Assembly: GCA_947464215.1 (NCBI GenBank) | Contig: CANHVX010000021.1 | Span: forward strand, 1 to 12,048 | Reading direction: 5' to 3' | DNA: 12,048 bases | From: Pseudomonadaceae bacterium | GTDB taxonomy: Bacteria; Pseudomonadota; Alphaproteobacteria; UBA2136; UBA6156 | Shown here: positions 6,064-12,048 of the stretch, one piece after another | Layout of the letters: the number at the start of each line of letters is the position of its first letter | How positions within the stretch are numbered: position 1 is the first letter of the stretch | Made by a program: the position numbers and the translations under genes | Notes under the pieces: generated by a model | Databases searched by the model: none | Seen by the model: the letters and a program-made list of their open reading frames with translations, nothing else | What the model was told of the DNA's origin: nothing

Positions 6064-7095
6064 ATGCTTTCGGCTTTTCGTTTGATTTTGGCCGTTTTGG
6101 GCTTGGTTTTTGTTTGGGCGGTGCCTGCCCATGCGCAGGTGGGGCACATGTTTGCGGCGTGGCGCCCCCAATGTGTGCCCGCTTTGGGAAACTTGACGGC
6201 GTGGAATACGGGGACGAGTTTGCCGGCGGCGCGCGCTTTCCATGCGGATGGTGTGTTATCTGATGGTCGAGTGCTGGTTATGGGTGGATTTAACGGTACC
6301 TCCTACATAGCCACCACGTCGCTAGGTACAGTGAGCGGCACTGCTGTCACCTGGGTTGCCAGCACCGCGCTGCCCGCGGTGCGTTACAACCATGATGCAA
6401 TTGTGTTGCCCGATGGGCGAGTGTTGGTTACGGGTGGGCAGGATGCCTCCACCAATTTCCAAGCCACCACGTGGCTTGGCACGGTGAGTGGCACTAGTAT
6501 CACCTGGGTGGCGAGTACAAACCTGCCAGCCACACGTAGCGGACATAGTGCGATTGTATTGCCCGATGGGCGGGTTCTGATTACGGGGGGAAGTAACGGC
6601 ACCGCACAAACTACTACGTGGTTTGGCGCGGTGAGTGGCACTACCATCACATGGGGCGCCAGCACTGCACTGCCGGCGGCGCGCGTAAACCACACATCAA
6701 GTGTTCTGCCCGATGGGCGAGTTTTGGTGACGGGAGGATTTGATGGCGGTTCATACCAAGCCACAACGTGGCTAGGCACAGTAAGTGGCACCACCATCAC
6801 CTGGGTCGCCAGCACCGCCTTGCCGGCAGCTCGCAAAAATCCTAGGGCAAATACGTTACCTGATGGGCGGGTTTTGGTTACAGGAGGGTATAACAGCACT
6901 GCACAAGATACCACGTGGCTGGGCACGGTGAGTGGCACCACCATCAATTGGGCCAATAGCACCGCGCTGCCGGCGGTGCGCAGCTACCATACCGCGAGTA
7001 TGCTTCGCGATTGGCGAGTGCTAGTGACAGGCGGGTGGGGCGGCACTTACCAAGCCACTACGTGGTTAAGTTCTTGGAGTGGGACGGGGTGCTGA
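6064..7095 (+). CDS. Secreted six-repeat Kelch-like beta-propeller protein
   Basis: From ATG 6064 it has 343 residues. A signal peptide (basic Arg, Leu/Val-rich core, ending His-Ala-Gln near residue 27) points to export. After a short segment with Cys37, residues 47-343 are six successive repeats of 48-51 residues. Each has the pattern W-x-x-STALPAxR-x-x-H, then LPDGRVLVTGG, then TTWLGTVSGTTIT. The Gly-Gly doublet and spacing match Kelch/galactose-oxidase-type blades, so a six-bladed propeller is likely. Repeat 5 has lost the His, and repeat 6 has LRDWRV in place of LPDGRV. The only other Cys is the last residue, 343, so a disulfide to Cys37 could close the ring. A TTG at 6040 is in frame but gives a poorer signal peptide. 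No enzyme active site is visible; binding of glycan or protein is the usual propeller role, but the target is unknown. Confidence 0.75.
   Translation: MLSAFRLILAVLGLVFVWAVPAHAQVGHMFAAWRPQCVPALGNLTAWNTGTSLPAARAFHADGVLSDGRVLVMGGFNGTSYIATTSLGTVSGTAVTWVASTALPAVRYNHDAIVLPDGRVLVTGGQDASTNFQATTWLGTVSGTSITWVASTNLPATRSGHSAIVLPDGRVLITGGSNGTAQTTTWFGAVSGTTITWGASTALPAARVNHTSSVLPDGRVLVTGGFDGGSYQATTWLGTVSGTTITWVASTALPAARKNPRANTLPDGRVLVTGGYNSTAQDTTWLGTVSGTTINWANSTALPAVRSYHTASMLRDWRVLVTGGWGGTYQATTWLSSWSGTGC
6202..7092 (+). repeat. Six tandem coding repeats (Kelch-like blades)
   Basis: In-frame units at 6202-6351, 6352-6504, 6505-6651, 6652-6801, 6802-6948 and 6949-7092 (144-153 bases each). They remain clearly similar at DNA level: the CCCGATGGGCG block recurs in units 2, 3 and 4, with close variants in 1 and 5. 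This points to fairly recent internal duplication. Confidence 0.85.
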
Positions 7096-7163
7096 GGGGG
7101 GATTGGTTGGGCGTGCGGAATATTTGTGTGTGCGTTTGAGGTTTTGTTTATTCTTACATTGTT

Positions 7164-7193
7164 ACGTTTTAAGTATTTATTTTTTGAAAACGT
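7164..7193. promoter_or_regulatory. Inverted repeat in the AT-rich leader of the SOUL gene
   Basis: ACGTTTT (7164-7170) is perfectly mirrored by AAAACGT (7187-7193) across 16 bases of AT-rich sequence that includes TATTTAT. It lies 14 bases before ATG 7208 in the only markedly AT-rich part of the window, so it may be an operator over the promoter. I cannot assign a -35/-10 pair with confidence. Confidence 0.3.
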
Positions 7194-7207
7194 GTCATCC
7201 TGTGTGA

Positions 7208-7825
7208 ATGAAACATATTTTTACGTGGGTGCCCCTTGTTGTTTTAACCTTTATGTCATGGAGCTTAGACGCTATGGCCAGCACACCTGAACCGACTTAT
7301 CAGACTCTGCAAAAAGACGAGATGTTTGAAACACGGCAGTATACCCCGCAGCTTGCCGCTGATGTGCAGCTGACTGGCCCTGATGCGACGATGTCTGATG
7401 CGTTTCGCATTCTTGCCGGGTATATTTTTAAAGAGTATCCGACGGGTGCTATTGGTATGACAGCCCCTGTTACCGTGCAAAACACGCAAAAAATCGGCAT
7501 GACGGCGCCGGTTACGACGTCTGCTTCGGCCAATACTGTTTTTATGCGGTTTTACTTACCGGAGCGCTATACGTTGAAAACGTTGCCGATGCCCGAAGAC
7601 ACGCGCATTCAGATTGTTGAGTTGCCCGCCCGGCGTGTGGCTGTGGTGCGTTTTTCTGGGTGGCTGAGTGCTGCCAAAGTTGCCACATATGAGGCAAAGC
7701 TACGTGAATGGATGGCGCAACACGCGATGAAAGCCGCAGGCCCTGCTGAAACCCAAGGCTATGACGCGCCATGGGTGCTGCCGTGGTGGCGCCGCAATGA
7801 AATTTGGGTGCCGGTTGCCGAATGA
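7208..7825 (+). CDS. SOUL-family heme-binding-type protein, exported
   Basis: The 205 residues begin with a signal peptide ending at about Ala24 (SLDAMA), placing it in the periplasm. The rest matches the SOUL/HEBP fold along its whole length: FETRQYTPQLAADV near the start, the doubled IGMTAPVT motif with a short gap (normal in bacterial members), VFMRFYLPERYTLKTLPMP, VAVVRFSGW, and the closing YDAPWVLPWWRRNEIWVPV. Animal members bind heme or tetrapyrroles; what bacterial members bind is less clear, so the ligand is inferred. It has its own AT-rich leader and a strong terminator, so it is probably monocistronic. No clear Shine-Dalgarno site precedes the ATG. Confidence 0.88.
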   Translation: MKHIFTWVPLVVLTFMSWSLDAMASTPEPTYQTLQKDEMFETRQYTPQLAADVQLTGPDATMSDAFRILAGYIFKEYPTGAIGMTAPVTVQNTQKIGMTAPVTTSASANTVFMRFYLPERYTLKTLPMPEDTRIQIVELPARRVAVVRFSGWLSAAKVATYEAKLREWMAQHAMKAAGPAETQGYDAPWVLPWWRRNEIWVPVAE

Positions 7826-7850
7826 GGAATGCCTTTGGATTCTAACGATG

Positions 7851-7889
7851 AAGGCCGCCCGGTGTTTGTGACACGGGGCGGCCTTTTTT
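7851..7889 (+). terminator. Strong intrinsic terminator after the SOUL gene
   Basis: Fifteen bases (7851-7865) pair with 7871-7885 with a single mismatch around a five-base loop, followed by six T (7884-7889). It works for the + strand gene. On the - strand the hairpin has no U run after it, so it would end transcription of the convergent hydrolase gene only weakly. Confidence 0.9.
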
Positions 7890-7899
7890 GGGTTCGTTA

Positions 7900-8904
7900 T
7901 CAGTTTTTCGCCAGCAGGGTGGCGATGGCGTCGGGCTTTTTGGCCGGCCGCGGCTTGTATTCGAAGAACCGGTGGTAGAGTTCGACCTCCTTCCGGTTTT
8001 CCATCGCCACGGGCACCAGCTTGCCCTTGCGGTTGCCCCACTTCGGCGTGGGGATGACATCGGGCGCGTAGTAGTACATCGCCCGATTCGTCACCGCATA
8101 CTGCACCGCCAGTGCCTCGCCCGACAGGTTGCCCTGGACCAGGGCTTCCGCCAGTTGGCGGGCCTGGACGTAGGCCTTGCCCTGCTGGGGCGGCTTGCGC
8201 TGCCCCTTCAGCGTCCAGCTGAATTCGGCGTGGTCGTAGACCACGGCGTTCAGGCTGGACTTGCCGTTGAAACGCGCCTTGAGGCGGTTCAACGTCACCT
8301 GGCCGACGGCGACCATGCCCTTTTCTCCGCACACCTGGCATTCGCCAAGCAGGTTGAGGGTGAGGGCGTGGAGGTCGGCCTCGGTGTGAACGAGGGCAAC
8401 CTTGCGCGGGGCCGGCACCAGGCTGGGCACCAGAGGGGCCATCAGCTTGAGGCCGGGCATGGCGCCCACGAGGCCGCGCAGCACGACGGGCTGCGGAGCC
8501 TTCTCGGTGAGGCCCAGGGTGCGCGCGGTGGCGGCCGAGACATCGGCGACGCGGCCCTGCCCCGTGGGGAAGGCGACAGCGTTGCTGATGACCGGCGCCA
8601 GGGCTTCGGCCCCGGTTTCGGTGTTCTTCACCTTCACCATGGCCCCGCAGGGCAGGGTTGGGTGAAACACCCCCGGCTCGGCCGGGTTGTAACGGCCGCC
8701 GCAGGACAGCGGGGCATCGGCGGCAAAGGTGCCGACGGTGCCGGCGCGGCCGGATTCGTCGCTTTGCGACAGACCGATAAGGCCTGCCGCGATGATGATG
8801 CCGCCGACGATGGCGGTGTTCATCACCCACGCCCAGGCGTGGAACGGCTTGTTGGCCGGGCGGCGGGAGCGGCGGGTGGCCGATTTTTTGGAATTCTTAC
8901 GCAT
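7900..8904 (-). CDS. Membrane-anchored SleB-type cell wall hydrolase with DPBB-like domain
   Basis: From the ATG at 8904 it has 334 residues. A basic N-terminus (about 1-19) and one membrane segment (about 28-46) anchor it in the inner membrane with the rest in the periplasm. Residues 66-145 resemble the double-psi beta-barrel of RlpA: TLPCGAMVKVKNTETG, then VADVSAATARTLGL. The DRGP catalytic region is not conserved. Residues ~174-320 resemble the SleB/Hydrolase_2 domain: GMVAVGQVTLNR, VVYDHAEFSW, and a YYYAPDVIPTPKW segment in place of GAtHYYaP...W. Glu188 is the likely catalytic acid, but the usual EARGE is here ECQVCGE, with a CxxC (Cys189, Cys192). Such enzymes cut peptidoglycan glycan strands. 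AGGAG seven bases upstream decides the start; the open frame runs on to 9297 but that extension has no sense of a protein. Its codons end mostly in C (all Ile codons of the membrane segment are ATC), unlike its neighbours. Confidence 0.8.
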   Translation of the reverse strand: MRKNSKKSATRRSRRPANKPFHAWAWVMNTAIVGGIIIAAGLIGLSQSDESGRAGTVGTFAADAPLSCGGRYNPAEPGVFHPTLPCGAMVKVKNTETGAEALAPVISNAVAFPTGQGRVADVSAATARTLGLTEKAPQPVVLRGLVGAMPGLKLMAPLVPSLVPAPRKVALVHTEADLHALTLNLLGECQVCGEKGMVAVGQVTLNRLKARFNGKSSLNAVVYDHAEFSWTLKGQRKPPQQGKAYVQARQLAEALVQGNLSGEALAVQYAVTNRAMYYYAPDVIPTPKWGNRKGKLVPVAMENRKEVELYHRFFEYKPRPAKKPDAIATLLAKN

Positions 8905-8911
8905 GCTGTGA

Positions 8912-8916
8912 CTCCT
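8912..8916 (-). promoter_or_regulatory. Shine-Dalgarno site that fixes the hydrolase start
   Basis: On the - strand this reads AGGAG, seven bases before the ATG at 8904. It rejects the much longer upstream start at 9297. Confidence 0.8.
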
Positions 8917-8934
8917 ACGCAAAAATGACGCAAC

Positions 8935-8964
8935 GTTACAGCCAGCTGTGTATGGCCCCGACAA
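8935..8964 (-). promoter_or_regulatory. Candidate promoter of the hydrolase gene
   Basis: On the - strand TTGTCG (8964-8959) and TGTAAC (8940-8935) are 18 bases apart, each matching four of six consensus bases. Transcription would start near 8928, leaving a leader of about 24 bases that includes the Shine-Dalgarno site. Confidence 0.3.
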
Positions 8965-9095
8965 GGGGGCGCCAAAACGATACAGATGGCACATAGGCGG
9001 AATGCCTAGGTCGTTATCTATGGTTGGTTGCACAAGGCTTTGGCGCAAGCCTGTTGACAGGGCTGCCTTGGCCGCCGGGGGTGTGCTAGGTTTAC

Positions 9096-11066
9096 ATGAT
9101 GACAATATGGGGATTCCCTGGGCATTTGCGTAGCCTTTTCCGTGATTTACGGGATGAGGCGAGAATGCTGGCGGCCGTGGCGGGGGCCTGGTGTGGCGCG
9201 CTGGGGTTTTGGCTGTGGCCCCAGGATGTAGGCCCGGAAGGGGGCCTTTTGGCCCTGGGATTGGGCTTTGTAATGGTGGCGTGGTATGGTTTGCCACGTA
9301 TTTTGGGGCTTTTTTTGATTCTGGCGGGGATGCTGTGGGGGCTGGCCGCGTGGGAGGTTTCGGCGCATAAAGGATTGAATTGGAATGATTTAAGCCGCAA
9401 AAGCCACTGGGTGGTGGGCCGCGTGGACGCCATGACCCCCCAAGCCGATAACCCCAAGCGGGTGACCCTTGCGCTTTCTCCGGTGCGTTTTTTTGGCGTG
9501 GAGAATGGGCATCTTATTGATTCGGTGAGGATTGGCGCGTGGACCAGCCAGCTGGACGGCGTTGGGCCCGGGCGCGATGTGGCCGCCCAGGTGAAGCTTA
9601 TCCCCCCCGACGGGCCCGGGATGCCGCTTGAGCGGGATGGGCGCCTGTGGGCGTGGCTTCAGCCGACTTTTGTGACCGGCTATGTGCAGGGGACGCTAAG
9701 TTTAACCTTGAGTGCGGACCGCTATTTTCATCCACCCACCGGGGTGGCCGGTTGGGTGGCCCGGGCCTCGGCCGGGGTGGAGCAGGCGCGGCGACAGATT
9801 TATGAGGCGACGCTGCCGTTAAGCCAGGGAGTGGTGGCCGCCCTGCTGATGGGCGACCAGCGCGCCGTGACCCCGGCCCTGCTGGACGCTTACCGCACCG
9901 CGGGCCTTGGGCACCTGCTGGCGATTTCGGGCATGCAGATGACGCTGGTGGGTTTGGGGCTGTTTTGGATGTTACGCCGGGGAATGGCCCTATGGACGCC
10001 CTTAACCCTGCGGTTTAACCTTAAGTTCTGGGCGGCGATTCTGACGTTGCCCCTGGTGCTGGGGTATGCCCTGCTGGCCGGTGCCAGCGTGAGTGTTCTG
10101 CGTGCCATGGTGATGGTGGCGCTGGTTTTATTGGCCTATGTGGCCGGGCGCCTGAGCCATGGCTTGCGCACGTGGAGTGTGGCTAACTTGGCTATTTTGC
10201 TTGTAAACCCTATTTGGGCCATGAGCGCGGGGATGCAGCTTTCTTCGGCCGCCGTGCTGGGGTTGCTGCTGTGGGCCCGCACCGAGCCGCCCGTGCGCGG
10301 GTGGGCCGGGTGGGCGCGGGCCACCGCCCTTTCAACCGTGGTGGCCGGCGCGGTGACGGCCCCGATTGCCGCCCTGCAATTTGGCACGTTTGCCTATGTG
10401 GGCCTGCTGGCCAATATGGTGGCTATCCCCCTGATGACGCTGGCCACCTATGCCGGTATGGCAGCGTTGGCGCTCTGGCCCGTGGGGCTGGCGCCTTTAG
10501 CTTTGATGCCGATGTCGTTTTTGGTGGATATTGCCAACCAATGGACGCTGGCGATGGCCAACCTGAGTGGCGCGCCGGTGGTGCTTGGGTATGGGGGCGC
10601 CGCGGTGTTGGCAGGGGTGGGGGTGGCCACGCTGGTGGCGGTGCTCTGGCGGGCGTGGGCGGTGTTGGCCGCGGTTGTGGGGCTTAGTTCGGCCTTTTGG
10701 GTGGGGTGGACGCAGCTTGATTTACCCCCCCAACGGTTGATTGTGGACGGCGGGCGCACCGCCTTGGCCTATGATTCTGCCCGCCAACAGTGGCGGATAC
10801 TCTGGGCGGAGCGAGTGGGCGACGCCCGCTATGCCGCCCGGCGTTTGGATTTGCCCCTTGCGGCACTGCGGGAAGCGCCCTCGGTTTACATGGATGAGCA
10901 CGAAATGCCTGTTTACCCAGGCGCATTTGCCTATGCGGAATATGACGAAACACCGTGGCGCCGCGGGTGGCGTGTGATACCTTTGGCGTGTGGGCGCGTG
11001 TGGCATCGGGTTGATGTGCGTTGCGCGGATAACGCCGATGTTCCGCCTGCGGGGGTGAATGAATAA
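9096..11066 (+). CDS. comEC: ComEC/Rec2-family competence membrane protein
   Basis: ComEC forms the inner-membrane channel that moves single-stranded DNA into the cytoplasm during natural transformation. The 656 residues start with membrane segments at about 25-41, 48-62 and 67-86, followed by a soluble region (about 90-235, DUF4131-like). The Competence domain covers about 240-490: MGDQRAVTPALLDAYRTAG, then GHLLAISGMQM (272-282), the conserved Arg336-Ala, NPIWAMSAGMQLSSAAVLGL and LANMVAIPL (438-446). More membrane segments reach about residue 538. The ~115-residue tail lacks the HxHxDH metallo-beta-lactamase domain, as in many alphaproteobacterial members. The usual SGLH is SGMQ here (Gln281). 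ATG 9099 is an equally good start, eight bases after AGG (9088-9090). It is divergent from the hydrolase gene and couples to the epimerase-like gene nine bases downstream. Confidence 0.92.
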   Translation: MMTIWGFPGHLRSLFRDLRDEARMLAAVAGAWCGALGFWLWPQDVGPEGGLLALGLGFVMVAWYGLPRILGLFLILAGMLWGLAAWEVSAHKGLNWNDLSRKSHWVVGRVDAMTPQADNPKRVTLALSPVRFFGVENGHLIDSVRIGAWTSQLDGVGPGRDVAAQVKLIPPDGPGMPLERDGRLWAWLQPTFVTGYVQGTLSLTLSADRYFHPPTGVAGWVARASAGVEQARRQIYEATLPLSQGVVAALLMGDQRAVTPALLDAYRTAGLGHLLAISGMQMTLVGLGLFWMLRRGMALWTPLTLRFNLKFWAAILTLPLVLGYALLAGASVSVLRAMVMVALVLLAYVAGRLSHGLRTWSVANLAILLVNPIWAMSAGMQLSSAAVLGLLLWARTEPPVRGWAGWARATALSTVVAGAVTAPIAALQFGTFAYVGLLANMVAIPLMTLATYAGMAALALWPVGLAPLALMPMSFLVDIANQWTLAMANLSGAPVVLGYGGAAVLAGVGVATLVAVLWRAWAVLAAVVGLSSAFWVGWTQLDLPPQRLIVDGGRTALAYDSARQQWRILWAERVGDARYAARRLDLPLAALREAPSVYMDEHEMPVYPGAFAYAEYDETPWRRGWRVIPLACGRVWHRVDVRCADNADVPPAGVNE

Positions 11067-11070
11067 GGAG
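11066..11070 (+). promoter_or_regulatory. Ribosome binding site overlapping the comEC stop
   Basis: AGGAG uses the last base of the comEC TAA and lies five bases before ATG 11076, the strongest such site in the + strand half here; it suggests translational coupling. Confidence 0.75.
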
Positions 11071-11075
11071 CTTTT

Positions 11076-11783
11076 ATGGAGATTTTTCCCTCGATTTTAG
11101 CCGTGTGGGATGCCACGCGAGGTGACCGTGATGCCGTGGCCTTGGCCGCGTGTATGGCCGAGCAAGCGGGCGCGGTTGCCCTGCATGTGGACGTGATGGA
11201 TGGCCACTTTGTGCCCGCCACCACGTTTGGTGCCGAGATGGCAACCCATCTGCGCGCGTGTGGGGTGCAAGGGGGGCTGGATGTTCACCTGATGGTGAAG
11301 GATGTTTTGCCCGCCCTTCAGCCCTTTTTGGCCCCGGAGGCCGGACTTGGGGACGGGTGGGGGCGCGTGGTCTTCCATGCCCGTGGGGCCGAGAAAGCCA
11401 CGGTGCGGGAGGCCTTACGCATGCTGGACGCGGCGGGGATTGTGGGCGGGCTTGCGTTGGACACCGACGATGAAATTGTTGATATTGCAAATTATTTAGA
11501 CAGTGGCCTTGTGAAGCAGGTGTTGGTGATGACCGTAAAAGCCGGTGCGGGTGGGCAGATGTTCCAGCCTGCGCAGCTGGGCAAAGTGACCGCGTTGAAG
11601 GCGGCTTACCCTGACGTGGTGGTGGGTGTGGATGGCGGTGTTAACCCTGGGAACATTTGCCGTGTGCGCGAGGCGGGGGCTGATTTTGCGGTGGCCGGAA
11701 GCGCGATTTTTGGCGGGGGATTGCATACCATTTCCGCCCGTTTGGCGGAATTGCATCAGGTTGGGGAGAGCATAAGTCGGTAA
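11076..11783 (+). CDS. Ribulose-phosphate 3-epimerase family protein, divergent
   Basis: The 235 residues fit the (beta/alpha)8 ribulose-phosphate 3-epimerase family (rpe), which interconverts ribulose 5-phosphate and xylulose 5-phosphate. Present are FPSILA (Ser6), LHVDVMDGHFVPATTFG with His37 and Asp39, DVHLMV with His71, VGVDGGVN with Asp186, and VAGSAIFGG. His37, Asp39, His71 and Asp186 are the metal and catalytic positions, so it should be an active epimerase. Two parts differ from standard Rpe: the loop after VLVMTV reads KAGAGGQMF instead of NPGFGGQxF, and GLALDTDD replaces GxxLNPxTP. This suggests a paralogue for another phosphorylated sugar, such as a hexulose or heptulose phosphate, but that is inference. 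It follows comEC by nine bases and precedes a sugar-nucleotide dehydrogenase, so a role in polysaccharide precursor supply is possible. Confidence 0.82.
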   Translation: MEIFPSILAVWDATRGDRDAVALAACMAEQAGAVALHVDVMDGHFVPATTFGAEMATHLRACGVQGGLDVHLMVKDVLPALQPFLAPEAGLGDGWGRVVFHARGAEKATVREALRMLDAAGIVGGLALDTDDEIVDIANYLDSGLVKQVLVMTVKAGAGGQMFQPAQLGKVTALKAAYPDVVVGVDGGVNPGNICRVREAGADFAVAGSAIFGGGLHTISARLAELHQVGESISR

Positions 11784-11838
11784 ACATATACATCGATTGT
11801 GCAAAGCAGGCTGAAAAAGATGCAGAGGGGTGTGTGAA

Positions 11839-11913
11839 ATGGATGACAGGGGGGGGCATTTCAGGCTAGGGTGCGCCATGGTGTTTCCTGTGTGGAAACC
11901 TGTAGGGAAATGA
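11839..11913 (+). CDS. Possible 24-codon leader ORF before the sugar dehydrogenase
   Basis: ATG 11839 follows GAGGGG (11825-11830) by eight bases and opens 24 codons, stopping at TGA 11911-11913, which overlaps the ribosome site of the next gene. The peptide starts MDDRGGHF and includes a run of eight G in its DNA (11849-11856). Coupling to the downstream gene is conceivable. No family is recognised and it may be chance. Confidence 0.2.
   Translation: MDDRGGHFRLGCAMVFPVWKPVGK
11883..11899. promoter_or_regulatory. Perfect inverted repeat upstream of the sugar dehydrogenase
   Basis: GTTTCC (11883-11888) and GGAAAC (11894-11899) flank five bases. The right half is part of TGTGTGGAAAC, which also occurs before icd (1339-1349). 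It could be a hairpin or a protein-binding site. Confidence 0.35.
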
Positions 11914-11925
11914 GGGGTTAACGCA

Positions 11926-12048
11926 TTGAAAATATGTGTTGTTGGCTTGGGTTATATGGGGTTGCCGATGGCGGCCCTGTTGGCGCAGGCCGGGCATGAT
12001 GTGGTGGGGGTGGATATCAACCCCCAGGTTGTGGATGACGTAAACCTA
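11926..12048 (+). CDS. UDP-glucose/UDP-ManNAc dehydrogenase family, 5' part
   Basis: Only the first 41 codons are in the window. They read as a Rossmann NAD-binding start: MKICVVGLGYMGLPMAALLA with Gly7, Gly9 and Gly12 of the GxGxxG loop, then GVDIN with Asp30 at the end of the second strand, which binds the NAD ribose. The GLGYxGLPxA wording is that of UDP-N-acetylmannosamine dehydrogenase and related UDP-sugar dehydrogenases, which oxidise a UDP-sugar to a uronate for surface polysaccharide. The start is a TTG at 11926, supported by GAGGGG (11912-11917) eight bases upstream; no ATG fits. The exact substrate cannot be told from this fragment. Confidence 0.85.
   Translation, partial: MKICVVGLGYMGLPMAALLAQAGHDVVGVDINPQVVDDVNL

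Noticed and set aside
7440..7531. Doubled IGMTAPVT motif in the SOUL protein as a novel internal duplication
   Set aside because: A repeated MTAPVT segment is normal in bacterial SOUL-family proteins.
7888..8928. 346-codon + strand ORF opposite the hydrolase gene
   Set aside because: It is the shadow of a G+C-rich gene with C-ending codons; the translation is His/Gly/Arg-rich with no domain, whereas the - strand has clear SleB features and a ribosome site.
9054..9089. TTGACA and TGCTAG as a comEC promoter
   Set aside because: The perfect TTGACA is 24 bases from the TGCTAG, too far for a standard promoter, and no better -10 lies at 16-18 bases.
8905..9297. Upstream extension of the hydrolase reading frame to 9297
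   Set aside because: The added 131 residues are Pro/His-rich without structure, overlap comEC antisense, and the AGGAG before 8904 together with the basic N-terminus and membrane segment marks the true start.

Overview
The window looks like a chromosomal segment from an alphaproteobacterium with a moderately high G+C content. The evidence is a pal-cpoB-tilS gene order, a Thermus/Rickettsia-type isocitrate dehydrogenase with an extra C-terminal domain, a ComEC without a metallo-beta-lactamase tail, and short palindromic repeats of the kind scattered through many alphaproteobacterial genomes. I cannot name the order or genus. Every gene reads on the + strand except one cell-wall hydrolase. The + strand genes favour G and T at the third codon position, which fits a leading-strand location but does not prove it.

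Layout. At 21-1274 there is an unrecognised exported protein with a Pro/Ala-rich tail, followed by a good intrinsic terminator. Next comes icd (1369-2823). A roughly 200-base gap holds a possible promoter and a doubtful 24-codon ORF. Then comes the envelope/translation cluster pal (3026-3559), cpoB/ybgF (3592-4479) and tilS (4487-5440). In many Proteobacteria tolQRAB precedes pal, and in several alphaproteobacteria ftsH follows tilS; neither is present here.

The 5441-6063 gap has no convincing gene. It is a mosaic of small palindromic repeats, and seven modules end in ATGAC on the + strand (so they begin GTCAT on the other strand). Two of them lie in a near-identical 112-base duplication. Downstream is a secreted six-repeat Kelch-like beta-propeller protein (6064-7095), then a SOUL-family heme-binding-type protein (7208-7825) with a strong intrinsic terminator.

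On the - strand, 7900-8904 encodes a membrane-anchored SleB-type hydrolase preceded by a domain resembling the RlpA double-psi beta-barrel. Divergently from it run comEC (9096-11066) and a tightly coupled, divergent ribulose-phosphate 3-epimerase-family gene (11076-11783). The window ends inside a UDP-sugar dehydrogenase-type gene that starts at a TTG codon (11926), perhaps the start of a surface-polysaccharide locus.

Functionally the window is mostly housekeeping and envelope biology: outer-membrane/peptidoglycan linkage (Pal, CpoB), peptidoglycan remodelling (SleB-like), DNA uptake (ComEC), central carbon metabolism (Icd), tRNA modification (TilS) and sugar metabolism. I did not find a clear new multi-gene defence or mobile system. 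The least explained items are the repeat mosaic, the Kelch propeller protein beside it, the DPBB-like/SleB fusion with a CxxC at its active-site loop, and the altered motifs in TilS, Icd and the epimerase.
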